NCBI GenBank assembly: GCA_030536995.1
Contig: JAUNOY010000022.1
Coordinates: 1 to 49,553, forward strand
From: Eubacteriales bacterium
GTDB lineage: Bacteria > Bacillota > Clostridia > Lachnospirales > Lachnospiraceae
DNA: 49,553 bases
Direction: 5' to 3'
This document shows, piece by piece, positions 15,143 to 23,110 of the stretch; position 1 is the first letter of the stretch, and each line of letters starts with the position of its first letter. Under the pieces are notes generated by a model. The model saw only the letters and a list, made by a program, of their open reading frames with translations, did no database searches and was not told the origin of the DNA. The position numbers and the translations under genes are program-made.

Positions 15143-15430
15143 ATGAATAAGTACGAGTTAGCATTAGTTGTGAGTGCTAAAGTTGAAGACGAAGTACGTG
15201 ACGCAGTTGTTGAGAAAGCAAAAGGATACGTTACACGTTTCGGCGGCACAATCACAGAAGTTGAAGAATGGGGTAAGAAGAAATTAGCTTACGAAATTCA
15301 GAAAATGCATGAAGGCTTCTACTATTTCATTCAGTTTGAAGCAGACGCACAGTGTCCGGCAGAGCTGGAGAAACGTGTACGCATCATGGATAACGTATTA
15401 AGATACTTAGTTGTCAGAAAAGACGCTTAA
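15143..15430 (+). CDS. rpsF: 30S ribosomal protein S6
   Basis: The 95-residue product with MNKYELALVVSAKVEDE, RFGGTITEVEEWGKKKLAYEI and KMHEGFYYFIQFEA is a typical S6. S6 binds 16S rRNA together with S18, encoded two genes downstream. A strong AAGGAGG ribosome binding site precedes the ATG. Gene order rpsF-ssb-rpsR is conserved across Firmicutes. Confidence 0.98.
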   Translation: MNKYELALVVSAKVEDEVRDAVVEKAKGYVTRFGGTITEVEEWGKKKLAYEIQKMHEGFYYFIQFEADAQCPAELEKRVRIMDNVLRYLVVRKDA

Positions 15431-15503
15431 TCTTTATACAGAGAATTCAGAAAGCACCATTAAGAAACCCGTTCAGACATTTTGAGAAAATGAGGTACTG
15501 ATT

Positions 15504-15959
15504 ATGAACAAAGTCATTTTAATGGGACGCTTAACAAGAGATCCTGAGGTGAGATATTCCGCAGGAGAGAACGCATTGGCAATTGCCAGATTTACTCTGG
15601 CAGTAGACAGAAGATTCCGCCGCGACGGGGAGGCGACAGCAGACTTTATTAACTGTGTGTCCTTCGGACGAAGCGCAGAATTTGCAGAGAAATACTTCCG
15701 TCAGGGACTGAAAGTAGTCGTTTCCGGAAGAATCCAGACAGGCAGCTACACCAACCGTGATGGACAGAAGGTCTATACGACAGAGGTTGTAGTAGAGGAA
15801 CAGGAATTCGCAGAGAGCAAGGCTGCAAGTGATAACTATACAGCGTCTCATCCGCGTACCAGCGCTCCGGCGCCATCTATGCCAAGTCCTGCAGCAGCCA
15901 GTGCAGACGGCTTCATGAATATTCCGGACGGAATTGACGAGGAGCTTCCGTTTATCTGA
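15504..15959 (+). CDS. ssb: Single-stranded DNA-binding protein
   Basis: The 151-residue product has the OB-fold of SSB (MNKVILMGRLTRDPEVRY, FINCVSFGRSAEFAEKYFRQG, VVVSGRIQTGSYTNRDG). It has a Pro/Ser/Ala-rich linker and ends in the acidic partner-binding tail DEELPFI. It coats single-stranded DNA and recruits replication and repair proteins. It lies between rpsF and rpsR in the usual order. Confidence 0.98.
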   Translation: MNKVILMGRLTRDPEVRYSAGENALAIARFTLAVDRRFRRDGEATADFINCVSFGRSAEFAEKYFRQGLKVVVSGRIQTGSYTNRDGQKVYTTEVVVEEQEFAESKAASDNYTASHPRTSAPAPSMPSPAAASADGFMNIPDGIDEELPFI

Positions 15960-16014
15960 CTTTTAAGGAAGGTAAACATTCAAACTGAAATATAAGAATA
16001 GGAGGAAAGCAATC

Positions 16015-16278
16015 ATGGCTTACAATAGAGGCGAAAGACCAGACTCTCCAATGAAGAGAAGAGGCGGCCGCAGACGCAAAAAAGTTTGCGTTTTCTGTGG
16101 TAAAGAAAACAACGAGATCGACTACAAGGATGTAGCTAAATTAAGAAAATATGTTTCTGAAAGAGGTAAAATCCTTCCAAGAAGAATCACAGGAAACTGT
16201 GCAAAACATCAGAGAGCTCTTACAGTTGCTATTAAGAGAGCACGTCATATGGCTCTGATGCCATACATCCAGGACTAA
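16015..16278 (+). CDS. rpsR: 30S ribosomal protein S18
   Basis: The 87-residue product has a basic N-terminus ([17 protein letters not shown]), followed by [20 protein letters not shown] and [23 protein letters not shown]. The Cys residues (C-V-F-C and the later NCAKH) indicate the zinc-binding form of S18. Ribosome binding site AGGAGGAAAG. The operon ends at the terminator at 16284-16321. Confidence 0.98.
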   Translation: MAYNRGERPDSPMKRRGGRRRKKVCVFCGKENNEIDYKDVAKLRKYVSERGKILPRRITGNCAKHQRALTVAIKRARHMALMPYIQD

Positions 16279-16283
16279 TGTCA

Positions 16284-16321
16284 ATATACCGTCATCTGTA
16301 AAGATGGCGGTATATTTTTTT
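16284..16321 (+). terminator. Terminator of the rpsF-ssb-rpsR operon
   Basis: A 14-bp stem (ATATACCGTCATCT with AGATGGCGGTATAT, one T-G pair) with a GTAA loop, followed by seven T. Confidence 0.93.
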
Positions 16322-16344
16322 GAAATTACTTTTTCTTTACTCTA

Positions 16345-16373
16345 TGGTCAAATCAGAGGAAATCTGTTATAAT
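16345..16373 (+). promoter_or_regulatory. Candidate promoter of gdpP
   Basis: TGGTCA (16345-16350), 17 bases, then a perfect TATAAT (16368-16373). A leader of about 100 bases follows. It contains GC-rich stretches but no riboswitch that I recognise. Confidence 0.45.
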
Positions 16374-16480
16374 AAAGGATAAGGATTGTCAAAACGTACC
16401 GGGCTTGGAAAGATACGGCGCGGAAGCAGCGGCGTTCCTGAACGATAACTGTCAAATGAGTAAAGAACGGAAAGAAAAGT

Positions 16481-18520
16481 ATGAATGATAAAGTGAAATT
16501 AAAAGGGCATATCAGATGGCTTACGCGCTGGCCGTTTTACCTGTCGGTGCTGCTGGTTATAGTCAATGTGATGATTTACCCGATCAGTGTAAAGGCAGGA
16601 CTGCTTGTATCTGCCGGACTTCTTCTCTATATCGGGATGTCGGTTGGCTTTTGCGTGTGGAATAAGCCACGTATAATGAATGAATTGCTCGCTTTTGCAA
16701 ATCAGTATGATACGCTGGAAAAGAGGATAATTGAAGAGCTTGCCATACCTTATGCAATTATGGATACCAGCGGCAAGATGATCTGGTCAAACAGGATTTT
16801 TGCCAGTTTGACAGGAAAGGATCAGTTCTACAAAAAAAATATCAGCACTGTTTTTCCGGATATCACCGCGGATAAGCTTCCTACATCGGGAGAGAAAAGC
16901 AGTACGGAAGTCAGCGCCAGATTTAATGACAGGATTTACCGGATTTCTATGCAGAAGGTAGCGCTGGGAGAACTGGTAAGCAGCAGTGATATGCTGAAAA
17001 TTGAGAACAGCAACATGAGCCTCATTGCCATGTATCTTTACGATGATACAGAATTAAAAGAATATATCCAGAAAAATGAGGATAATAAGATTGTTGTTGC
17101 CCTTGCTTATCTCGATAATTATGAGGAAGCGTTGGAAACGGTAGAAGATGTGCGCCGTTCCCTGCTCATCGCTCTTATAGACCGTAAAATTACCAAATAT
17201 TTTTCCAATTTCGATGGTCTTGTTAAGAAATTGGAGAAAGATAAATATTTCCTGATCATGCGGCAGAGTTCTCTGGAGGCGCTGAAAGAGCAGCGTTTCC
17301 ACATTCTTGACGAGGTCAAGACAGTTAATATCGGGAATGAAAATGCGGTTACTTTAAGTATCGGTATCGGAATCAATGCAGGCACATATCTGCAATCTTA
17401 CGAATATGCCCGTATTGCCATTGAGATGGCTCTTGGCCGTGGCGGCGATCAGGTAGTTATCAAGAACGGCAATAATATTACCTATTTTGGTGGAAAAGCT
17501 CAGCAGATGGAAAAGACGACCCGTGTAAAAGCAAGGGTTAAAGCACAGGCGCTCAAAGAGTTTATGAGTACCAAAGACCGTGTAGTTGTCATGGGACATA
17601 AAATTACAGATGTGGATGCTCTTGGAGCGGCTATTGGTATTTACCGCGCAGGCAAGACTCTGGGTAAGCCTGTTCATATTGTAGTGAATGACCCGACGAC
17701 CTCCATCCGCCCTCTTATGGCGGGGTATATGGGAAATCCGGATTATGAGCCGTCCATGTTCGTAGACAGCGAGCAGGCGCGTAATCTGGTGGATAACAAT
17801 ACAGTTGTGGTTGTTGTTGATACCAACAAACCAAGTTATACAGAATGTCAGAATCTTCTGTACCTTACCAGAACAATCGTGGTTCTTGACCATCACAGAA
17901 GAGGAAATGAAGTCATTGATAATGCAGTGCTTTCCTATGTGGAGCCGTATGCATCCTCTACCTGTGAGATGGTAGCGGAAATCCTTCAGTATTTCTCAGA
18001 CGATCTGAGACTCAGAAATATAGAAGCTGACTGCATATATGCGGGTATTATGATTGACACGAATAACTTTACCACAAGGGCGGGCGTGCGTACCTTTGAG
18101 GCGGCTGCTTTCCTGAGAAGAAGCGGCGCAGATGTGACCCGTGTGCGAAAGATGCTTCGTGATAATATTGATTCCTATAAAGCGAGGGCGGAAGCTGTGC
18201 GTACAGCGGAAATTTATAATAATTATTTCGCTATTGCCAGATGTCCGAGTGAAGGACTGGAAAGCCCGACAGTTGTAGGAGCGCAGGCTGCAAATGAATT
18301 GCTGAATATCGCAGGAGTAAAAGCCTCATTTGTGCTTACTGAGTATAATAATGAAGTGTATATCAGCGCCAGAGCGATTGATGAAATTAATGTTCAGGTG
18401 ATGATGGAGCGTATGGGTGGAGGCGGTCATATGAATATTGCAGGCGCCCAGGTGAAGGCTCCGGTGGAAGAAACAGAAAAAATGCTAAAAGAAGTCATTG
18501 ACCAGTTTAATGAAAATTAG
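16481..18520 (+). CDS. gdpP: Cyclic-di-AMP phosphodiesterase GdpP (DHH-DHHA1)
   Basis: The enzyme hydrolyses c-di-AMP and so controls potassium and osmotic balance. The 679-residue product has two N-terminal membrane helices (about residues 17-60), a PAS-like segment (AYAIMDTSGKMIWSN region), a degenerate GGDEF domain (about 180-330) and the DHH-DHHA1 catalytic part. That part has GHKITDVDALGAAIG (His373, Asp377, Asp379), VVDTNKPSY, LDHHRRG (Asp470-His471-His472) and GGGGHMNIAG near the C-terminus. All metal ligands of the family are present. The order gdpP-rplI-dnaB is conserved in Firmicutes. Confidence 0.96.
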   Translation: MNDKVKLKGHIRWLTRWPFYLSVLLVIVNVMIYPISVKAGLLVSAGLLLYIGMSVGFCVWNKPRIMNELLAFANQYDTLEKRIIEELAIPYAIMDTSGKMIWSNRIFASLTGKDQFYKKNISTVFPDITADKLPTSGEKSSTEVSARFNDRIYRISMQKVALGELVSSSDMLKIENSNMSLIAMYLYDDTELKEYIQKNEDNKIVVALAYLDNYEEALETVEDVRRSLLIALIDRKITKYFSNFDGLVKKLEKDKYFLIMRQSSLEALKEQRFHILDEVKTVNIGNENAVTLSIGIGINAGTYLQSYEYARIAIEMALGRGGDQVVIKNGNNITYFGGKAQQMEKTTRVKARVKAQALKEFMSTKDRVVVMGHKITDVDALGAAIGIYRAGKTLGKPVHIVVNDPTTSIRPLMAGYMGNPDYEPSMFVDSEQARNLVDNNTVVVVVDTNKPSYTECQNLLYLTRTIVVLDHHRRGNEVIDNAVLSYVEPYASSTCEMVAEILQYFSDDLRLRNIEADCIYAGIMIDTNNFTTRAGVRTFEAAAFLRRSGADVTRVRKMLRDNIDSYKARAEAVRTAEIYNNYFAIARCPSEGLESPTVVGAQAANELLNIAGVKASFVLTEYNNEVYISARAIDEINVQVMMERMGGGGHMNIAGAQVKAPVEETEKMLKEVIDQFNEN

Positions 18521-18557
18521 ACTGTTATTTATGCACCGTATTGGCAAAGTTAATTGG

Positions 18558-18587
18558 ATTTCCCCTGTTTAAAGGGGAAATTCTTTA
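18558..18587 (+). terminator. Hairpin between gdpP and rplI (terminator or attenuator)
   Basis: A 9-bp stem ATTTCCCCT/AGGGGAAAT with a 6-nt loop is followed by TCTTTAT. The short T-tract suggests partial termination, leaving read-through into rplI-dnaB possible. Confidence 0.6.
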
Positions 18588-18620
18588 TACACAAAAATAG
18601 ACAATCAGGAGGAGACCAAA

Positions 18621-19070
18621 ATGAAAGTTATCTTACTTGAAGATGTAAAGTCCCTTGGAAAAAAGGGCGAGATTGTAAATGTCAGCGATGGTTATGCCAG
18701 AAATATGATTTTGCCTAAGAAACTGGGTCTGGAAGCAACACCGAAAAACTTAAATGATCTTAAGCTTCAGAAAGCGAACGAAGAAAAAGTGGCACAGGAA
18801 AATCTGGAGGCTGCTCAGGCGTTTGCCAAAGATCTCGAGACGAAAGAAATCATCCTGACTTTGAAGGTGGGAGAGGGTGGAAGAACCTTCGGTTCTGTTT
18901 CCACAAAGGAAATTTCAGAGGCAGCAAAGAAACAGCTTAATCTGGAACTGGATAAAAAGAAACTTCAGCTTCCGAATCCGATCAGAAATCTGGGAGTAAC
19001 ACAGGTTCCCGTACGTCTTCATCCGAAAGTAACAGGAAGCCTGAAAGTATGGGTGAAAGAAGCTCAGTAA
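18621..19070 (+). CDS. rplI: 50S ribosomal protein L9
   Basis: The 149-residue product begins [19 protein letters not shown] and has the [14 protein letters not shown] signature, the long connecting helix and a C-terminal domain with FGSVSTKEI. Length and architecture are normal. It lies 16 bases upstream of dnaB, with AGGAGG before its start. Confidence 0.98.
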   Translation: MKVILLEDVKSLGKKGEIVNVSDGYARNMILPKKLGLEATPKNLNDLKLQKANEEKVAQENLEAAQAFAKDLETKEIILTLKVGEGGRTFGSVSTKEISEAAKKQLNLELDKKKLQLPNPIRNLGVTQVPVRLHPKVTGSLKVWVKEAQ

Positions 19071-19086
19071 ATTCCGGAGGTACGAA

Positions 19087-20415
19087 ATGGATGAAGCGCT
19101 GATTAAAAGAATCCTTCCTCACAGCATTGAGGCGGAACAGTCAGTTATCGGTTCTATGATTCTGGACAGAGATGCAATCCTTGTGGCATCGGAAATTCTT
19201 ACCAGCGATGATTTTTATCAAAAACAGTATGGAATCATTTTTGATGCAATGGTGGAGCTGTGCAATGAAGGAAAACCTGTAGATCTGGTGACGCTGCAGA
19301 ATCGTTTGAAGGAGAAAGAACTTCCGCCGGATATCAGCAGTATGGAGTATGTCCGGGATTTGATTTCGGCTGTTCCAACCTCCGCAAATGTAAAGTATTA
19401 TGCAAATATTGTCAGTGAAAAGGCAGTCTTGCGTCGTCTGATCAAGACAAATGAAGAGATAGCCAACAACTGCTATCTGGAGAAAGAAAGTACCCAGATG
19501 ATCCTAGAAGAGGCTGAAAAAAAGCTTTTTAATATTTTGCAGCGAAGAAATTCAGAAGAGTATGTACCTATTCAGCAAGTCGTTTTAAATGCTATTAATA
19601 ATATTGAAAAGGCGTCTAAACTGAAAGGCTCTGTCACAGGAATTCCCACAGGATTTGTGGATCTGGACTACAAGACATCCGGGATGCACCCTTCAGATCT
19701 TGTACTTATTGCGGCTCGACCATCTATGGGAAAAACAGCTTTTGTTCTGAATATTGCGCAATATATGGCGTTCAGAAAGGATGTAACAGTGGCGATATTC
19801 AGTCTGGAAATGTCAAAGGAACAGCTTGTAAACCGACTTCTTGCCATGGAGTCCCATGTGGATTCCCAGAATATGAGAACCGGTAATCTGAAAGATGAGG
19901 ACTGGACAAAGCTGGTGGAAGGGGCGGATATCATTGGCCGTTCCAATCTGATCATTGATGATACACCTGGTATTTCCATCAGTGAAATGCGCTCCAAATG
20001 CAGGAAATATAAGTTGGAGCATAATCTTGGTATTGTTATGATTGACTACTTGCAGTTGATGAGTGGTAGTGGAAAAAGTGATTCAAGACAGCAGGAAATT
20101 TCTGATATTTCCCGTTCTCTTAAAGCTCTTGCAAGAGAGCTGGGAGTCCCGGTTATTGCATTGTCCCAGTTGAGCCGTGCGGTGGAACAGCGTCCTGACC
20201 ACAGACCCATGCTTTCGGATCTTCGAGAATCCGGAGCCATTGAGCAGGATGCGGATGTGGTAATGTTTATTTATCGCGATGACTATTATCATAAAGATAC
20301 AGAGAAAAAAGATATAGCGGAAATTATCATAGCCAAACAGAGAAACGGCCCGATTGGTACGGTGGAGCTGGTATGGTTGCCGAGATATACGCAGTTTGTA
20401 AATATGAAGAAATAA
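19087..20415 (+). CDS. dnaB: Replicative DNA helicase DnaB
   Basis: This hexameric helicase unwinds DNA at the replication fork. The 442-residue product has the N-terminal DnaB domain (PHSIEAEQSVIGSMILD) and a RecA-like C-terminal domain with Walker A AARPSMGKTAF, Walker B VMIDYLQLM, and LSQLSRAVEQRPDHRP plus DLRESGAIEQDADVV near the end. No intein is present. It is the last gene of its operon; a terminator lies at 20435-20468. Confidence 0.98.
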   Translation: MDEALIKRILPHSIEAEQSVIGSMILDRDAILVASEILTSDDFYQKQYGIIFDAMVELCNEGKPVDLVTLQNRLKEKELPPDISSMEYVRDLISAVPTSANVKYYANIVSEKAVLRRLIKTNEEIANNCYLEKESTQMILEEAEKKLFNILQRRNSEEYVPIQQVVLNAINNIEKASKLKGSVTGIPTGFVDLDYKTSGMHPSDLVLIAARPSMGKTAFVLNIAQYMAFRKDVTVAIFSLEMSKEQLVNRLLAMESHVDSQNMRTGNLKDEDWTKLVEGADIIGRSNLIIDDTPGISISEMRSKCRKYKLEHNLGIVMIDYLQLMSGSGKSDSRQQEISDISRSLKALARELGVPVIALSQLSRAVEQRPDHRPMLSDLRESGAIEQDADVVMFIYRDDYYHKDTEKKDIAEIIIAKQRNGPIGTVELVWLPRYTQFVNMKK

Positions 20416-20434
20416 GAATAAACAGGGAATTTGA

Positions 20435-20468
20435 AAGAAGTTGATGTCGTGTTATGTCAACTTCTTTT
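20435..20468 (+). terminator. Terminator of the rplI-dnaB operon
   Basis: A 10-bp stem AAGAAGTTGA/TCAACTTCTT with a 12-nt loop runs into a T-rich tract. It lies inside the spurious N-terminal extension of the MerR-type reading frame, which supports the later start of that gene. Confidence 0.8.
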
Positions 20469-20521
20469 TCTTGCTTTTTTTGTTCTTCAATTTTATAATA
20501 AACATGATAAGGAGGGGTGGT

Positions 20522-20998
20522 ATGGATAAACGATATACAGTTACCCAGGCGTCCGAAATGTTGAAAGTGAAGTCCTATGTCCTCAGATACTGGGAGGAGG
20601 AGCTGGAACTTCGTATTAGAAGAAATGAGCAGGGACACCGCTACTACACCGACTATGATATAAGGCTTTTTGCCAATATTAAAGAACTGAAGAACAGAGG
20701 GCTGCAGCTTCGTGCTATTAAGGAATTGATTCCCCGGATTTCCCGTACAGTGCCGGGGAGCGCAGAGAGTAAAATTCGACTTCTTCCGGGAGTTTCCCAG
20801 ACAGTGGAAGAACCTGATCCGGATGAGCGAAGGATGTTGGAATTTCAGCAGATTCTGGAACGGCTTATCGCGCAGGAAATCCAGATGAAGCGGGATGGGG
20901 AAATGCGCTGCAGAGATTTGGATGCAGCCATCAGAAGACAGCAGCTTGCGCGTCGGGAAGCAGCTGCTGCTGGAACAAAAAAGAGCCGCTCCCGATAA
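20522..20998 (+). CDS. MerR-family transcriptional regulator
   Basis: The 158-residue product has an N-terminal MerR winged-helix domain (YTVTQASEMLKVKSYVLRYWEEE, then GHRYYTDYDIRLFANIKELKNRGLQLRAIKEL), a Pro-rich linker, and a helical C-terminus rich in Arg, Glu and Gln with no metal- or drug-binding motif. The unusual YVLRYWEEE follows the RacA/YfmP-like chromosome-anchoring and regulator group, so a DNA-structuring role is also possible. The start is ATG 20522, with AAGGAGGGG upstream; earlier in-frame codons overlap the dnaB terminator. Its stop codon lies inside the terminator of the convergent ferredoxin gene. Confidence 0.85.
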   Translation: MDKRYTVTQASEMLKVKSYVLRYWEEELELRIRRNEQGHRYYTDYDIRLFANIKELKNRGLQLRAIKELIPRISRTVPGSAESKIRLLPGVSQTVEEPDPDERRMLEFQQILERLIAQEIQMKRDGEMRCRDLDAAIRRQQLARREAAAAGTKKSRSR

Positions 20999-21012
20999 AG
21001 GGAACGGCTCTT
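20976..21012 (-). terminator. Terminator of the ferredoxin gene
   Basis: The stem AAGAGCCG-TCCC with GGGA-CGGCTCTT (one mismatch) is followed on the minus strand by a run of T. It overlaps the 3' end of the MerR-type gene, so it may also protect that mRNA. Confidence 0.82.
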
Positions 21013-21030
21013 GAGTGTATGTCAGGTGAA

Positions 21031-21284
<254 letters not shown>

Positions 21285-21312
21285 GTATTAATTTCAACAC
21301 AAAAACAAAAGG

Positions 21313-21341
21313 TTGCCTGCGGAGGTTTTTGGGGGTATAAT
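21313..21341 (+). promoter_or_regulatory. Promoter of the DUF1858 gene
   Basis: TTGCCT (21313-21318), 17 bases, TATAAT (21336-21341). It is followed by a 57-base leader and AAGGAGG. Confidence 0.7.
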
Positions 21342-21398
21342 AACAGCAGTGGGACGAGATGTCTGCCACAGTGAAAATATAAAGGAGGAAAACCTATT

Positions 21399-21596
21399 AT
21401 GACAGTTACAAAGGAAATGCAGATCGGTCAGCTTCTGCAGGCAGATCCAAACATTGCAGTAATCCTTATGAGAGCAGGTATGCACTGCATTGGCTGCCCT
21501 TCATCCCAGATGGAATCTCTGGAAGAAGCAGCTATGGTTCACGGCATGGACGTAGATGTTCTTGTTCAGCAGATCAATGACTTTCTTAATGCATAA
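21399..21596 (+). CDS. DUF1858 domain protein
   Basis: The 65-residue product matches the DUF1858 domain. It begins [19 protein letters not shown] and has [22 protein letters not shown] with a Cys-x2-Cys pair, ending [13 protein letters not shown]. The domain is found alone or fused to hybrid-cluster proteins and is thought to act in redox or disulphide chemistry; the activity is not established. It stands alone, with its own promoter and a strong terminator, next to the ferredoxin gene (divergent). Confidence 0.9.
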   Translation: MTVTKEMQIGQLLQADPNIAVILMRAGMHCIGCPSSQMESLEEAAMVHGMDVDVLVQQINDFLNA

Positions 21597-21616
21597 TCAT
21601 TATAAATGACAGTATA

Positions 21617-21650
21617 AAAAGACCGCATCTGCAACAGATGCGGTCTTTTA
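21617..21650. terminator. Bidirectional terminator between DUF1858 and mecA
   Basis: A 15-bp perfect stem AAAAGACCGCATCTG/CAGATGCGGTCTTTT with a 3-nt loop. T-runs lie on both strands, and it serves two convergent genes. Confidence 0.92.
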
Positions 21651-21659
21651 CAAATCATA

Positions 21660-22397
21660 TTAAATCTGGACCAGAGTCTGGAGGGCATTTTTCGAAATGA
21701 TTTCTCCATGTTCTTTTAGATAAGCTTCTGAGGAAGCGGTAAAGCCTTTGCCGTAACCGTACTCGGAAAGGATATTGCAGACTTTATTAAATTCTTCCGG
21801 AGCAGAGCCGGACTGGCAGAGAACAAGTTTGTAGTTGTCCTGATATTTGTAAAGAGTATTATCGCCGTTGAAATAGCTGTTTAGTCCGTGAGCGGCAGCA
21901 ATCACATCGTCCAGGGTATCGAATTCAAAGAGGCGTATGAGATCTACAGAGACAGAAGTTTCCGGCTCTTCTTTGTCTTCTGGAGTGCTGTCCTTTTCTT
22001 TGGATTTCTTCGGAAGGCTCTGAAGTTTGGCTTCACAGAGCTTCTGGAAAATATCAATAATATTGTCCGCTCCGTCAAAGTGCAGAGAATCTGCGGCGTC
22101 ACCTCCACGGAAAGGTGCAAATTTGGAAAAGCGAGTATCAAGCTCCTCGGGATCTTCAACTTTGGTGACAATGAGAATGATGCTCTCTGCGTTTACCGGA
22201 ATAGCCTCGATCATCAACGGAATATTGTCCGCTTCGAAACCAAACTGCAGCGCAGCTTGCTCCATCATGTCACGGAAGAGTTTTTTTGCCTTTTCTGTGC
22301 CGTAGGCGAGTTCGCTGATTCGAATCTGGTGGCTTTCAAGATCCTCTTTTGTTAAAGTACAGCGAATCTGATTTTCATTTATTTTCTCTATTTTCAT
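21660..22397 (-). CDS. mecA: Adaptor protein MecA
   Basis: MecA delivers proteins such as ComK or Spo0A to the ClpCP protease. The 245-residue product begins MKIEKINENQIRCTLTKEDLESHQI, continues with ELAYGTEKAKKLFRDMMEQA, has a charged linker (KKSKEKDSTPEDKEEPE, about residues 125-150) and a C-terminal ClpC-binding domain with LIRLFEFDTLDDVIAAAH. Length and domain order are as in Bacillus MecA. It is monocistronic and converges on the DUF1858 gene. The 713-base gap upstream is described separately. Confidence 0.95.
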   Translation of the reverse strand: MKIEKINENQIRCTLTKEDLESHQIRISELAYGTEKAKKLFRDMMEQAALQFGFEADNIPLMIEAIPVNAESIILIVTKVEDPEELDTRFSKFAPFRGGDAADSLHFDGADNIIDIFQKLCEAKLQSLPKKSKEKDSTPEDKEEPETSVSVDLIRLFEFDTLDDVIAAAHGLNSYFNGDNTLYKYQDNYKLVLCQSGSAPEEFNKVCNILSEYGYGKGFTASSEAYLKEHGEIISKNALQTLVQI

Positions 22398-22547
22398 ATT
22401 ATCACATCCTGTTAATTATCATAAAAAAGGTTATTGTTATTCTATATTATATAACACAAGTGTGTACGATGTAAAGGAAATCAATTTACCTAATTATAAA
22501 ATATTTGGAAATAAAATCGTAAATTTTTATCAAATTGCTGAAAACGC

Positions 22548-22575
22548 TTGCAAGACAAGAAAGATAAAGTATAAT
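22548..22575 (+). promoter_or_regulatory. Promoter inside the 713-base gap
   Basis: TTGCAA (22548-22553), 16 bases, TATAAT (22570-22575), giving a start near 22582. No long reading frame follows for more than 500 bases, so it drives a leader or a small RNA. Confidence 0.6.
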
Positions 22576-22831
22576 AAAGATAGAAAAAAGAATGTGACCT
22601 GCGGTTTTTAGTGTGAAACCCGGTTAATAAACAGTTAAAATATCAATTCTACGATTCATCACAATGTCATTGCAGGAGTCATGCAGCGTTCCTGCTGCGC
22701 AATGTACATACCATTTCCCTAAGATAAAGAAACTGCAGGATCTATGTATTTTTTCTTCATCCTATGGTGTTTTCTGAAACAGCAGTCATGGAGCGTTTCG
22801 GAACGAACATGCCTTAATGAAAGGAGGGAGA

Positions 22832-22858
22832 ATGAAGGTATATTGCTGCTTTAAATGA
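22832..22858 (+). CDS. Eight-residue ORF with strong ribosome binding site
   Basis: ATG at 22832 follows AAGGAGGGAGA and encodes MKVYCCFK before TGA. The ribosome binding site is as good as that of most genes in the window, which is unusual by chance in front of such a short frame. It could be a leader peptide (two adjacent Cys codons) controlling the hairpin at 22920-22974, or a chance frame. A second short frame, MKYITKSLKKTQS, starts at 22871 without a clear ribosome binding site. Confidence 0.3.
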   Translation: MKVYCCFK

Positions 22859-22919
22859 AGCAAAAAGCAATGAAGTATATCACGAAAAGTCTGAAAAAGA
22901 CACAGTCATAAGAGAAAAA

Positions 22920-22990
22920 GGCTGTCCGGAATTACTGTCAATGTTTCCTGTAACCCATAATGCCCCGGGCAGCCTTATAAAATTTTTATA
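22920..22990 (+). terminator. Terminator-like hairpin before the GH18 gene
   Basis: A 10-bp stem GGCTGTCCGG/CCGGGCAGCC (one T-G pair) encloses 35 bases with a possible inner TTAC/GTAA pairing. It is followed by TTATAAAATTTTTA. The T-tract is weak and delayed, so it may be an attenuator rather than a simple terminator. Confidence 0.5.
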
Positions 22991-23004
22991 AACCGGATAT
23001 TTTA

Positions 23005-23035
23005 TTGATGCAATCTGCCAAAAGTATGTTATACT
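23005..23035 (+). promoter_or_regulatory. Candidate promoter of the GH18 gene
   Basis: TTGATG (23005-23010) and TATACT (23030-23035) are separated by 19 bases. This is a little long, but no better match is present before the gene. Confidence 0.4.
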
Positions 23036-23110
23036 AAGAGAGATTCATTTTAACGGGAAAGTGTAAACATTCCTGAATAGAAACGAGACTTTACCGAAAG
23101 GAAGAAGAAC

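Larger units (their letters stand above)
22582..22990 (+). ncRNA. Candidate structured RNA / leader region
   Basis: Downstream of a good promoter lie two hairpins built on a shared sequence. At 22668-22704, CATTGC and GCAGC pair with GCTGC and GCAATG with a 9-nt bulge. At 22787-22811, CATG-CGTT pairs with AACG-CATG around TCGG. The sequences CAGGAGTCATGCAGCGTTCC and CAGCAGTCATGGAGCGTTTC agree at 17 of 20 positions. Next come an 8-codon ORF with a strong ribosome binding site and a terminator-like hairpin at 22920-22974. I recognise no known RNA family (not 6S, tmRNA, SRP, RNase P or a c-di-GMP riboswitch). The limits are the promoter and the last hairpin. Confidence 0.45.

Noticed and set aside
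16374-16480. c-di-AMP (ydaO) riboswitch in the gdpP leader
   Set aside because: The leader is only about 100 bases and lacks the ydaO conserved blocks.
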